A stretch of 64,000 nt of DNA from Lachnospiraceae bacterium. GTDB taxonomy: Bacteria > Bacillota > Clostridia > Lachnospirales > Lachnospiraceae. The stretch is from NCBI GenBank assembly GCA_017622575.1, contig JAGAQU010000012.1, forward strand, positions 1 to 64,000, in the 5' to 3' direction. The notes beneath the pieces are model-generated. The model had not been told where the DNA came from and made no database searches. It saw only the letters and a list, made by a program, of their open reading frames with translations. Made by a program: the position numbers and the translations under genes. Positions 26,651-35,312 of this stretch are shown one piece after another; positions within the stretch are counted from its first letter, which is position 1, and each line of letters starts with the position of its first letter.

Positions 26651-28504
26651 TTGTCAGAAGGATTTTTGCCCCTCACAAGACAGGATATGCTTGACAGGGG
26701 TCTTGACCAGCTTGATTTTGTATATATCATCGGGGATGCTTACGTAGACCATCCTTCTTTTGGACATGCCATTATCAGCCGTATTCTGGAATCCCACGGC
26801 TATACCGTTGGGATCATATCCCAGCCGGACTGGAAAGATGATGAGAGCATTACCATTTACGGAAAACCCAGACTTGCTTTTCTGATATCGGCAGGAAATA
26901 TGGATTCTATGGTGAATCACTATTATGTTTCCAAAAAGAAACGTAAGGTCGATGCTTATACGCCCGGTGGTGTTATGGGAAAGAGACCCGATTACGCCAC
27001 CATTGTATATGGCAATCTGATCAGGCATACCTACAAGGATGTTCCTGTGATCATCGGTGGAATAGAGGCAAGTCTTCGCAGGCTTGCACACTATGATTAC
27101 TGGAGCAATTCCTTTAAGCATTCTGTCTTGCTTGACAGTCAGGCAGATATGATTTCCTACGGAATGGGAGAGCATTCCATTGTGGAAATTGCAGATGCCC
27201 TTGCTTCCGGAATGGACATCAGAGACATTACGTACATTCCCGGTACCGTTTATAAAACAAAAGATATTTCCGGTATTACAGGTTTTACGGACGAGAAGCT
27301 GAACGGGATTTTACTTCCTTCCTATGAGGAAATGAAGAAGGACCCTGTTTTTTATGCTAAAAGCTTCGGTATTCAGTATGAAAATACGGATCCTTTTACA
27401 GGCAGAATCCTCGCGGAGCCTTATGAGCACGGTGTATATGTGGTTCAAAATCCTCCCGCCATGCCTCTTACTACACAGGAGATGGATGATGTTTATGCAC
27501 TTCCCTATATGCGTACCTTTCATCCTTCCTACAAAGAGAGGGGCGGGGTTCCGGCCATCAAGGAAATCAAGTTTTCTCTGATCAGCAATCGTGGATGCTT
27601 TGGCGGCTGTAGCTTTTGTGCCCTCACTTTTCATCAGGGAAGAATTGTCCAGACAAGAAGCCATGAATCGATTCTAAGCGAAGCAAAAGAAATGACAAAA
27701 GATCCGGAGTTCAAGGGATATATACACGATGTAGGAGGGCCGACAGCCAATTTCAGACAACCGTCCTGTGAGAAGCAGTTAAAAGCCGGCGTGTGTAAAA
27801 ACAAACAATGTCTGTTTCCGGAACCCTGTCATAATTTGAAAGCAGACCATAAAGATTATCTTTCCTTACTCAGAAAACTGCGTTCCCTTCCCGGGGTAAA
27901 AAAGGTCTTTATCCGTTCCGGCATCCGTTTCGATTATCTGCTGGCCGATCCGGATGACACCTTTTTCAAAGAGCTTGTCACTTATCATGTCAGTGGGCAG
28001 CTTAAAGTGGCACCGGAACATATTTCCGATGCAGTCTTATCAAAAATGGGGAAGCCTGAGAATAGGGTATACGAGAGATTTGTTAAAAAGTATCATAAAA
28101 TAAATGAGAAGCTCGGGAAAAAACAGTATCTGGTTCCTTATCTTATGTCCTCTCATCCCGGATCCACCTTAAAAGAGGCAATAGAGCTTGCGGAATATCT
28201 GCGGGATCTTGGCTATATGCCGGAACAGGTACAGGATTTTTATCCGACTCCGTCAACGGTTTCCACGGTAATGTACTACACGGGAATCGATCCAAGAAAC
28301 GGCGAGAAGGTCTATGTATGCAGAAATCCTCACGAAAAGGCTATGCAACGGGCATTGATACAATATAGAGACCCGGAGAATTATGATCTCGTTTCCGAGG
28401 CTCTTCATAAGGCCGGAAGGACAGATCTGATCGGTTTTGACAAAAAATGTCTGATTCCGCCGAGAAAAATAAAACATAATAATAACAGCAGGAGACATAA
28501 ATGA
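26651..28504 (+). CDS. YgiQ family radical SAM protein
   Basis: 617 aa. N-terminal YgiQ domain ([20 protein letters not shown], about 4-23), then the radical SAM cluster motif [15 protein letters not shown] (about 317), and an unusual C-terminal [20 protein letters not shown]. Cysteines in the middle ([20 protein letters not shown]) may bind further clusters. The family is widespread with no settled reaction. The TTG start at 26651 has GCAGGAGG upstream, which decides the choice. It overlaps the next gene by four bases. Confidence 0.92.
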   Translation: MSEGFLPLTRQDMLDRGLDQLDFVYIIGDAYVDHPSFGHAIISRILESHGYTVGIISQPDWKDDESITIYGKPRLAFLISAGNMDSMVNHYYVSKKKRKVDAYTPGGVMGKRPDYATIVYGNLIRHTYKDVPVIIGGIEASLRRLAHYDYWSNSFKHSVLLDSQADMISYGMGEHSIVEIADALASGMDIRDITYIPGTVYKTKDISGITGFTDEKLNGILLPSYEEMKKDPVFYAKSFGIQYENTDPFTGRILAEPYEHGVYVVQNPPAMPLTTQEMDDVYALPYMRTFHPSYKERGGVPAIKEIKFSLISNRGCFGGCSFCALTFHQGRIVQTRSHESILSEAKEMTKDPEFKGYIHDVGGPTANFRQPSCEKQLKAGVCKNKQCLFPEPCHNLKADHKDYLSLLRKLRSLPGVKKVFIRSGIRFDYLLADPDDTFFKELVTYHVSGQLKVAPEHISDAVLSKMGKPENRVYERFVKKYHKINEKLGKKQYLVPYLMSSHPGSTLKEAIELAEYLRDLGYMPEQVQDFYPTPSTVSTVMYYTGIDPRNGEKVYVCRNPHEKAMQRALIQYRDPENYDLVSEALHKAGRTDLIGFDKKCLIPPRKIKHNNNSRRHK

Positions 28505-29070
28505 AAAAAGCAATCAAAGGTACCTATGGATATCTGCAACAAAAGAGAAATCTCGTTTTGATCAGAACAATTATTTATTTTGCCATTGCACTGGCTCTGT
28601 TTTTTGCCGGTGTGATTACCACAGGCACAAGAAAAAATCTGCTCACTGTGGTAGCAGTTCTGGGACTCCTTCCCGCTTCAAAGAGTTTTGTGAACCTTGT
28701 GATGTATATGAGAGCCAAGGGATGCAGTTTATCCGCTAAGGAAACAATTGCAAAAGCTGAGGGCAGCCTTATCGGGATGTATGATATGTATTTTACCTCC
28801 TACAAGGAAAATTTTGCGCTCAGCCATATGGTAGTGGAAGGAAAAAATATTTGCGGTTACACAGAGAGCAGCTCCTGCAACTGTAAGGACTGCGAGGAAC
28901 ATCTTGAAACCATGTTAAAGCAGGGCGGCTATAAGGATCTGACAATTAAAATTTTTACTGATCTTAATAAATACTGTGAACGCTTAAAACAATTAAATGG
29001 GCTTGAACATGAAAAGACACCTGAAAAAGATGATGAGGTTAGAATCGTGCTATATGATATTTCACTTTAA
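28501..29070 (+). CDS. Uncharacterised membrane protein with a cysteine cluster
   Basis: 189 aa. Two adjacent hydrophobic segments (about 22-42 and 48-68) lie near the N-terminus. The rest is predicted soluble. A CNCKDC motif (about residues 127-132) could bind a metal, but no known family is evident to me. The ATG overlaps the YgiQ stop (ATGA), and the RluA-type gene begins seven bases after its stop. The context (RNA modification and radical SAM neighbours) does not define a function. Confidence 0.65.
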   Translation: MKKAIKGTYGYLQQKRNLVLIRTIIYFAIALALFFAGVITTGTRKNLLTVVAVLGLLPASKSFVNLVMYMRAKGCSLSAKETIAKAEGSLIGMYDMYFTSYKENFALSHMVVEGKNICGYTESSSCNCKDCEEHLETMLKQGGYKDLTIKIFTDLNKYCERLKQLNGLEHEKTPEKDDEVRIVLYDISL

Positions 29071-29076
29071 GGAAAG

Positions 29077-30063
29077 ATGATTATGTATCAGTTCACCATA
29101 AATTCCAATGAAGCCGGTCAGCGGTTTGATAAATATCTTCACAAATTGCTTCCGAAGGCACCTGCTTCTTTTTTTTATAAGATGCTCCGCAAAAAAAACA
29201 TTGTTTTAAACGGAAAAAAAGCGGAAGGGAGGGAAAAGCTTTCCATCGGAGATGAGATTTCTCTCTTTCTTTCCGAAGAAACTTTTTTATCTTTTCAGGA
29301 TTCCCTTCAAAAGGAGAGTGAATTTATAAAAGCATATCAGACACTGAAAGACATTCAGATTGTTTTTGAGAATCAAAATATGCTGATCGTCAATAAACCC
29401 TCCGGCATACTGACTCAGAAATCAAAGGACAGTGATTTGTCTCTTAACGAGTGGCTGATCGGATACCTGCTTTTTTCAAATGCAATAACCCGGGAGTCTC
29501 TAAGGACCTTTAAACCCTCTGTCTGCAACCGACTTGACAGAAATACGAGCGGCCTTGTGCTTTGTTCCAAAACTCTGAAGGGAAGCCAGAGACTTTCCAT
29601 GCTGATCAGGGAACGCAAGGTGCATAAATTTTACCGTCTGTTTGTGAAAGGCTCTGTGGAAAAAGAAGAGTTGCTTAAGGGTTATCTTGTAAAAAATGAA
29701 TTGACCAACAAAGTCATAATTTCAGAAACGCCGATAGAACAGGGAGCGTATATTAAGACCCGGTTTTATCCTGTTCAGAAGCTTTCTGATATGACATATC
29801 TTGAAGTGGAACTGATTACAGGAAAAACCCATCAGATTCGCGCCCATATGGCTTCAGTCGGTCACCCGATTCTGATGGATTACAAATACGGAGACCATAA
29901 ATTTAACGAAAAATATAAAGACAGATTTCCGGCACAGGGACAGCTTCTTCATGCATACCGCCTGGAATTTTCAAAAGAGGAATCTCTTCTTGAAGGGGCA
30001 GGTCCTGTTTTTATCGCCGAAGAGCCTTCTGTCTTTCAAAAGCTTTTACTGGAAAATAAATGA
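29077..30063 (+). CDS. RluA family pseudouridine synthase
   Basis: 328 aa. An S4-like domain (FDKYLHKLLPKAPASFFYK) is followed by the catalytic domain with CNRLDRNTSGLVL (the aspartate is catalytic), VNKPSGILTQ and TGKTHQIRAHMASVGHPI. The target uridines lie in rRNA or tRNA and cannot be fixed from the sequence; the arrangement suits RluC-like members. A second RluA-superfamily gene (RluD type) lies at 51794-52717. GGAAAGATG-type sequence precedes the start; the ATG at 29083 is an alternative. Confidence 0.9.
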   Translation: MIMYQFTINSNEAGQRFDKYLHKLLPKAPASFFYKMLRKKNIVLNGKKAEGREKLSIGDEISLFLSEETFLSFQDSLQKESEFIKAYQTLKDIQIVFENQNMLIVNKPSGILTQKSKDSDLSLNEWLIGYLLFSNAITRESLRTFKPSVCNRLDRNTSGLVLCSKTLKGSQRLSMLIRERKVHKFYRLFVKGSVEKEELLKGYLVKNELTNKVIISETPIEQGAYIKTRFYPVQKLSDMTYLEVELITGKTHQIRAHMASVGHPILMDYKYGDHKFNEKYKDRFPAQGQLLHAYRLEFSKEESLLEGAGPVFIAEEPSVFQKLLLENK

Positions 30064-30079
30064 TAAAAGAGGTCTGTAA

Positions 30080-30616
30080 ATGGCTACATGGAGTTCACGG
30101 GGGCTTCGAGGCTCTACACTGGAGGATTTAATCAATCGAACAAACGAAAAATATCTGGAAAACGGTCTTGCCCTGATTCAGAAAATTCCGACGCCCATTA
30201 CTCCCATCAATATTGATAAGCAGAGCAGGCATATTACCCTTGCTTACTTTGATAAGAAGAGTACGGTGGACTATATCGGAGTTGTGCAGGGGATTCCTGT
30301 CTGTTTTGACGCCAAGGAATGCACTGTGGATACTTTTTCCCTTCAGAACATTCATGAGCATCAGGTTAACTTTATGGAAGAGTTCGAAAAGCAGAAGGGA
30401 ATTGCCTTTTTTCTGATTTATTACACACATAGAGATCTTTTTTACTATCTTCCTTTTGAAATGCTGAAGTTCTTCTGGGACAGGGCAATGAGCGGTGGAC
30501 GAAAAAGCTTTCGGATCGAAGAACTCAACCCGGATTATTATCTTCCTAAAAAAAACGGCATCTTAGTTCCTTATCTTGATATTTTAAGTAAAGATCTGGA
30601 AGACCGGGACTTTTGA
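30080..30616 (+). CDS. recU: Holliday junction resolvase RecU
   Basis: 178 aa. SSRGLRGSTLEDLINRTNEK at the start, STVDYIGVVQGIPVCFDAKE with the active-site aspartate and glutamate-lysine pair, and HQVNFMEEFEKQKGIAFFLI are RecU hallmarks of the PD-(D/E)XK fold. RecU replaces RuvC in Firmicutes and works with RuvAB, encoded at 1.97-3.6 kb. GAGGT lies eight bases upstream. It is the last gene before the his promoter; no clear terminator separates them. Confidence 0.93.
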   Translation: MATWSSRGLRGSTLEDLINRTNEKYLENGLALIQKIPTPITPINIDKQSRHITLAYFDKKSTVDYIGVVQGIPVCFDAKECTVDTFSLQNIHEHQVNFMEEFEKQKGIAFFLIYYTHRDLFYYLPFEMLKFFWDRAMSGGRKSFRIEELNPDYYLPKKNGILVPYLDILSKDLEDRDF

Positions 30617-30625
30617 TAAAATAAT

Positions 30626-30654
30626 TTGACATTCCGAAAACTTTTCGTTATACT
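30626..30654 (+). promoter_or_regulatory. his operon promoter
   Basis: TTGACA (30626-30631), exactly 17 bases, TATACT (30649-30654). The predicted start is near 30661, leaving a leader of about 72 bases before hisZ. Confidence 0.8.
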
Positions 30655-30670
30655 GTCAATAGTTTTAAAC

Positions 30671-30692
30671 GCTACCATGGTAGTGAGGTAGC
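30671..30692 (+). promoter_or_regulatory. Competing hairpins in the his leader
   Basis: GCTACC (30671-30676) can pair with GGTAGC (30687-30692). The same first half is also part of the perfect 12-base palindrome CTACCATGGTAG (30672-30683). The two structures exclude each other. The leader is too short for a T-box. Operator and RNA-switch readings are both possible. Confidence 0.4.
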
Positions 30693-30732
30693 ACTGTGAT
30701 GTGATAAAGTAATCAAGGAGCGTAAATTTGTT

Positions 30733-31854
30733 ATGAGTAAAAAACTGGTACATACTCCTGAGGGTGTACGTGACATATACGGCGAGGAATATTCCAAAAA
30801 ACTGGCAACGGAAAGCCTGATCCACAGGAAGATCAATTTATATGGCTATGAGGATATTCAGACACCAACGTTTGAATTTTTTGATGTCTTTTCCAAGGAA
30901 ATTGGTACGACTCCCTCAAAGGAGTTATATAAATTCTTTGACAAAGAAGGAAATACGTTAGTGCTCAGGCCGGATTTTACGCCTTCCATGGCAAGATGTG
31001 CTGCCAAGTATTTTATGGATGAGGATGTTCCGATTCGTTTTTGTTATCTTGGCAATACATTTACCAACACAAATAATCTGCAGGGAAAGTTAAAAGAAGT
31101 GACCCAGATGGGGGCAGAACTGATGGGAGACGGAAGCGTAGAGGCAGACGGTGAGATGATTGCCATGGCCATTGAATCTTTACTTTGTGCCGGATTAAAG
31201 GAATTTCAGCTCAGTATCGGTGAAATCGAATATTTTAAGGGCCTCTGTGAACAGGCAGGTCTTGACGAGGAAACCGAGCTTTCTCTTCGCGAATTTATTT
31301 CCGGCAAGAACATCTTTGGAGCGGAAAATCTTCTTACGGAAAAGGGCATTGATGCAAAACATCGTGAAATGCTATTGAAAACCACGGAATACTTTGGCTC
31401 TGTGGAATCTTTGTTAAAGGCAAAGGAGATCACTGATAATGAAAGATCCATTCATGCCATAGAAAGACTGGAAAAGCTCTATCAGGTTCTCTGTGAATAT
31501 GGTGTAGAGAAATATGTTTCTTTTGATCTTGGCATGCTGAGTAAATATAATTATTATACGGGTGTTATTTTTAAAGTCTATACCTACGGAGTGGGTGACG
31601 CCATTTTAAAAGGGGGAAGATATGACAATCTTCTCGGATATTTTGGGAAAAAAGCACCTGCAATCGGTTTTGTCATTGTAATCGATGATCTGATGCAGGC
31701 CCTCAACAGACAGAAGGTTCCTGTTCACATCAATCATGAGGTGAAAACACTGACTTATCATCATGACAATTATGAGAGTAAACTGGCTGAGGCAAAAGGG
31801 CTTCGAAGAAATGGCATCAGAACTGTGCTGGTACCGGAGGAACAAACAAAATGA
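30733..31854 (+). CDS. hisZ: ATP phosphoribosyltransferase regulatory subunit HisZ
   Basis: 373 aa. It is a histidyl-tRNA synthetase paralogue: TPEGVRDIYGEEYSKK (motif near the start), LVLRPDFTPSMAR (about 76), YYTGVIFKVYTYG (about 277). It lacks the HisRS anticodon-binding domain. HisZ forms an octamer with short-form HisG and confers ATP-PRTase activity and histidine feedback. The Shine-Dalgarno AAGGAG is 12 bases from the ATG, longer than ideal. Its stop overlaps the hisG start (ATGA). Confidence 0.93.
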   Translation: MSKKLVHTPEGVRDIYGEEYSKKLATESLIHRKINLYGYEDIQTPTFEFFDVFSKEIGTTPSKELYKFFDKEGNTLVLRPDFTPSMARCAAKYFMDEDVPIRFCYLGNTFTNTNNLQGKLKEVTQMGAELMGDGSVEADGEMIAMAIESLLCAGLKEFQLSIGEIEYFKGLCEQAGLDEETELSLREFISGKNIFGAENLLTEKGIDAKHREMLLKTTEYFGSVESLLKAKEITDNERSIHAIERLEKLYQVLCEYGVEKYVSFDLGMLSKYNYYTGVIFKVYTYGVGDAILKGGRYDNLLGYFGKKAPAIGFVIVIDDLMQALNRQKVPVHINHEVKTLTYHHDNYESKLAEAKGLRRNGIRTVLVPEEQTK

Positions 31855-32495
31855 GCAATGATAGATATTTAACCTTTGCTCTTGGGAAAGGCAGACTTGC
31901 CAGTAAAACCCTGGAGCTTTTAGAACAGATCGGGATTACCTGTGAGGAAATGAAGGATAAGGATTCCAGAAAACTGATTTTTGTCAACGAGGATTTAAAG
32001 CTTAGATTTTTCCTCGCCAAAGGGCCCGATGTTCCCACTTACGTGGAATACGGCGCTGCCGATATCGGTGTGGTCGGAAGTGATACCATCATGGAGGAGA
32101 ACAGAAGAGTTTATGAGGTTCTTGATCTGGGCTTTGGCAAATGCAGGATGTGTGTGTGCGGTCCCGAATCGGCAAGAGAGCTCCTGAAGCATCACGAAAT
32201 GATCCGTGTGGCAAGCAAGTATCCTAATATTGCAAAGGATTATTTTTATAACAAAAAGCATCAGACTGTTGATATCATTAAGCTGAATGGCTCCGTGGAA
32301 TTAGGTCCTATTGTCGGCCTTTCGGATGTGATTGTAGATATTGTGGAGACCGGTTCCACCTTACGTGAAAACGGTTTGCAGGTCCTTGAGGAAATCTGTC
32401 CCTTATCTGCAAGAATGATCGTAAATCAGGTCAGCATGCAGATGGAGACAGAAAGAATCCGCAGTCTGATCAGCAGACTGAAGGAGCTGTGTTAA
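31851..32495 (+). CDS. hisG: ATP phosphoribosyltransferase, short form
   Basis: 214 aa, the short form lacking the C-terminal regulatory domain, which explains the need for HisZ. Signatures include FALGKGRLASKTLELLEQ (about 7-24), VEYGAADIGVVGSDT (about 63) and VDIVETGSTLRENGL (about 161). It catalyses the first step of histidine synthesis, joining ATP and PRPP. A four-base overlap with hisZ indicates translational coupling. Confidence 0.96.
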   Translation: MSNDRYLTFALGKGRLASKTLELLEQIGITCEEMKDKDSRKLIFVNEDLKLRFFLAKGPDVPTYVEYGAADIGVVGSDTIMEENRRVYEVLDLGFGKCRMCVCGPESARELLKHHEMIRVASKYPNIAKDYFYNKKHQTVDIIKLNGSVELGPIVGLSDVIVDIVETGSTLRENGLQVLEEICPLSARMIVNQVSMQMETERIRSLISRLKELC

Positions 32496-32534
32496 GGTGA
32501 TATTATGGAACAGGAACAGAAAGGATAAGATGAA

Positions 32535-33833
32535 ATGCGCATTATTAATTTAAATGAAGACTCCAAAAACACATTGTTGGAACAGCTGATCAAAAGGAGT
32601 CCGCAAAGCTACGGACAATATGAGCAGACAGTCAATGAAATTATTGAAAATGTAAAAGCAAACAGAGATAAGGCTCTGTTTGATTATACAATGAAGTTTG
32701 ATCAATGTACCATTACTGCCGAAACCATTCAGGTTACCCGGGAAGAGATTGAGGAAGCTTATACAAAGGTTAATCCTGATCTTGTAGAGGTCATGAAAAA
32801 ATCAGCTGCCAATATCACAAAGTTTCATCAAAAGCAGTTACACAACAGCTGGATTGCACCCGAGGAAGACGGAACCATTTTAGGTCAGAAAATTCTTCCT
32901 ATCGAAATCTCCGGTGTCTATGTTCCCGGCGGTAAGGCTGCTTATCCTTCCAGTGTCCTTATGAACGTGCTTCCCGCAAAGGTTGCCGGTGTAAAGCGAA
33001 TTATTATGACAACGCCTCCCGGAAAGGACGGTAAAGTAAATCCGGGAACGCTGGTTGCCGCTGACATTGCAGGGGTGAATGAGATCTATAAGGTTGGCGG
33101 TGCTCAGGCAATCGCCGCCATGGCTTTTGGAACGGAGAGTATTCCTAAGGTGGACAAGATTACCGGTCCCGGCAATATTTTTGTTGCCCTTGCCAAAAAG
33201 GCATGCTTTGGTTTTGTCAGCATTGATTCCATTGCAGGTCCCAGTGAAATCCTGGTACTTGCAGATGAAACCGCAAATCCCAGATATGTTGCAGCAGATC
33301 TGCTTTCCCAGGCTGAACATGATGAGCTGGCCAGCGCCATTCTTATTACCACCAGCAGAGAGCTTGCAGAAAAAGTTTCAGTAGAAGTCGAGAATTTTAC
33401 AAAAGAGCTGTCAAGGGAACAGATCATTCGTTCATCCCTGGACAATTACGGCAATATTTTTGTGGCTGAGACAATGGATGAAGCCATTGCGGCTGCCAAT
33501 GAGATTGCTTCCGAACATCTGGAGATTTTAACTGTCAATCCTTTTGAAACCATGACAAAGATCAAAAATGCAGGTGCGATTTTTCTGGGTGAATATTCTT
33601 CAGAGCCGCTGGGAGATTATTTTGCGGGTCCCAACCACATTTTACCGACTAACGGAACTGCAAAATTCTTCTCACCTTTAAATGTAGATGATTTCATGAA
33701 GAAAACAAGCATCATCTCTTACTCAAAGGATGCCCTTAAGAAAGTACATAAAGATATTGAGCTGTTTGCCAAAGAGGAAGGCCTGACCGCTCATGCAAAC
33801 TCCATTAAAGTCAGATTTGAAAACGAAAGGTAA
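32535..33833 (+). CDS. hisD: Histidinol dehydrogenase
   Basis: 432 aa, normal length. SGVYVPGGKAAYPSSVLMN (about 126-144), VGGAQAIAAMAFGT (about 187), TGPGNIFVALAKK, QAEHDELASAILIT with the catalytic glutamate-histidine pair, and HILPTNGTAKFFSPL near the end. It performs the two-step oxidation of L-histidinol to histidine with zinc and NAD. The gap to hisG is 39 bases. The stop lies ten bases before the hisB ATG. Confidence 0.97.
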   Translation: MRIINLNEDSKNTLLEQLIKRSPQSYGQYEQTVNEIIENVKANRDKALFDYTMKFDQCTITAETIQVTREEIEEAYTKVNPDLVEVMKKSAANITKFHQKQLHNSWIAPEEDGTILGQKILPIEISGVYVPGGKAAYPSSVLMNVLPAKVAGVKRIIMTTPPGKDGKVNPGTLVAADIAGVNEIYKVGGAQAIAAMAFGTESIPKVDKITGPGNIFVALAKKACFGFVSIDSIAGPSEILVLADETANPRYVAADLLSQAEHDELASAILITTSRELAEKVSVEVENFTKELSREQIIRSSLDNYGNIFVAETMDEAIAAANEIASEHLEILTVNPFETMTKIKNAGAIFLGEYSSEPLGDYFAGPNHILPTNGTAKFFSPLNVDDFMKKTSIISYSKDALKKVHKDIELFAKEEGLTAHANSIKVRFENER

Positions 33834-33843
33834 GGTCGTTTAT

Positions 33844-34431
33844 ATGAGCCGTAGCGCAACCGTAACAAGAACCACAAAAGAAACAGATATTTCCATGACA
33901 TTCACGATCGACGGAACAGGGACAAGTCATATTGATACCGGTATCGGTTTTTTCAATCACATGCTGGAAGGCTTTGCAAAGCATGGTTTTTTTGATCTTG
34001 ATCTTTCCATAAAGGGCGATTTGCAGGTGGATGGACATCACACGGTAGAAGATGCCGGGATCGTACTTGGAACCGCCATAAAGGAAGCCGTGGGAGACAA
34101 GGCAGGAATCAAGAGATATGGTTCCTTTATTCTGCCCATGGACGATGCGCTTGCTCTTTGTGCGGTGGATCTGTGCGGAAGACCCTACCTTGCCTTTGAC
34201 TGTAATTTTACAACAGAGAGAGTGGGCTATCTGGAAACCGAGCTTGTGCGGGAATTCTTTTATGCAGTGTCCTACACAGCCGGTATGAATCTGCATATCA
34301 AAATGCTTTCCGGCATCAACAATCATCACATGATCGAAGCCATGTTCAAGGCTTTTGCCAAGGCGCTTGACGAGGCAACATCCAAGGATGAAAGAATAAA
34401 GGATGTATTAAGTACGAAAGGCAGCTTATAA
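33844..34431 (+). CDS. hisB: Imidazoleglycerol-phosphate dehydratase
   Basis: 195 aa, the monofunctional form without the phosphatase domain. DTGIGFFNHMLEGFAKHGFF, DGHHTVEDAGIVLGTA and NNHHMIEAMFKAFAK carry the metal-binding histidines. It dehydrates imidazole glycerol phosphate. I use the ATG at 33844 (MSRSATVTRTTKET), preceded by AAGGTAAGG; a longer frame would overlap hisD. Confidence 0.96.
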   Translation: MSRSATVTRTTKETDISMTFTIDGTGTSHIDTGIGFFNHMLEGFAKHGFFDLDLSIKGDLQVDGHHTVEDAGIVLGTAIKEAVGDKAGIKRYGSFILPMDDALALCAVDLCGRPYLAFDCNFTTERVGYLETELVREFFYAVSYTAGMNLHIKMLSGINNHHMIEAMFKAFAKALDEATSKDERIKDVLSTKGSL

Positions 34432-34432
34432 G

Positions 34433-34792
34433 ATGAGTGAAAAGGTAACCATCATTCCCGGTCTGAAAAAATATATTCCGTGGAAAGATCTCAAAAAAAA
34501 TTCAGACGGTCATGTAACGGTAGTTGTCCAGGATCATAAAACACTTCAAGTCCTGATGGTGGCTTACATGAACGAGGAAGCCTACGAGATGACCTTAAAA
34601 ACAAAACGCATGACTTATTTCAGCAGAAGCAGGAATGAACTTTGGATTAAAGGGGATACAAGCGGTCATTACCAGTATGTGAAAGAACTGATTGCCGACT
34701 GCGACAAAGACACTTTGCTCGCCAAGGTAGAGCAGGTAGGCGCCGCATGCCATACCGGAAGCTACAGCTGCTTTTTCAATGAAATCATGTAA
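34433..34792 (+). CDS. hisI: Phosphoribosyl-AMP cyclohydrolase
   Basis: 119 aa. VLMVAYMNEEAYEMTLKTKR, TYFSRSRNELWIKGDTSGH and the metal-binding cysteines in CDKDTLLAKVEQVGAACHTG identify a monofunctional HisI with no fused HisE domain. It opens the adenine ring of phosphoribosyl-AMP. It starts one base after the hisB stop. hisH, hisA, hisF, hisC and hisE are absent from the window and must lie elsewhere. Confidence 0.95.
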   Translation: MSEKVTIIPGLKKYIPWKDLKKNSDGHVTVVVQDHKTLQVLMVAYMNEEAYEMTLKTKRMTYFSRSRNELWIKGDTSGHYQYVKELIADCDKDTLLAKVEQVGAACHTGSYSCFFNEIM

Positions 34793-34801
34793 CCGATACA
34801 C

Positions 34802-34840
34802 ATGCACTGCATAGAATGATCATGCAGTGCATATTTTATA
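34802..34840 (+). terminator. Probable terminator after hisI
   Basis: A perfect 11-pair stem ATGCACTGCAT/ATGCAGTGCAT (34802-34812 with 34822-34832) with a nine-base loop is followed by a modest T run (ATTTTATA). The U-tract is weak, so termination may be partial. Confidence 0.6.
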
Positions 34841-34866
34841 AAAAAGTTTGTCTTATGCAGGTTTAT

Positions 34867-35253
34867 ATGAATCATATCAGTACAGACCAAAAGCTTCAGC
34901 TTGTTCATACCATCAGAATGCAGAATCAATATAACAGGATGAAATGTCGTGAGCGGGAGCAGATACTCTACGGAATCTCTCCGGCAAATGACCAGAGAGA
35001 ATTATACAGCACAGAAACAGCAATGAGCCTTCCTGTCACAGGAGAAAAGCAGGTATCCGGCAAAAAAAGCAGAATTCTTACGGGTTTTCGTTTCCGCTTT
35101 TTGATCGCCCTTATTTTTCTGTCCGGCTTTATTTATTTTGATAAAAATGAGATCAGCCTCTTTCATATAAACACTTTCGATCTCTATACTTTTTTGACAG
35201 AAAACATTGATCTGCCCATTGATCTCCCTTTTTTAAATTCATTTGATTTATAA
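34867..35253 (+). CDS. Uncharacterised single-pass membrane protein
   Basis: 128 aa from the ATG at 34867 (132 from the ATG at 34855). The N-terminal half is polar (QKLQLVHTIRMQNQYNRMKC). One transmembrane helix (about 77-95, RFRFLIALIFLSGFIYFD) follows a basic stretch. The C-terminal 35 residues are extracytoplasmic and rich in hydrophobic residues and aspartate. I do not recognise the family. It sits in a gap between the his operon and the radical-SAM operon. Longer upstream ATGs lie inside the hairpin. Ribosome-binding sites are weak. Confidence 0.55.
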   Translation: MNHISTDQKLQLVHTIRMQNQYNRMKCREREQILYGISPANDQRELYSTETAMSLPVTGEKQVSGKKSRILTGFRFRFLIALIFLSGFIYFDKNEISLFHINTFDLYTFLTENIDLPIDLPFLNSFDL

Positions 35254-35271
35254 TTGTTTTTCCTATATACT
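35243..35271 (+). promoter_or_regulatory. Promoter for the TIGR03960 radical-SAM operon
   Basis: TTGATT (35243-35248), 17 bases, TATACT (35266-35271). The -35 lies in the last codons of the preceding gene. The predicted start is near 35278. Confidence 0.65.
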
Positions 35272-35312
35272 GATAGAGGCATCAAAATGAAAAATAAAGG
35301 ATATAAAAATAC

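Noticed and set aside
30661-30732. T-box or histidine-rich leader peptide before hisZ
   Set aside because: The leader is only about 72 bases, lacks the T-box core (TGGnACC-like) and shows no run of histidine codons.
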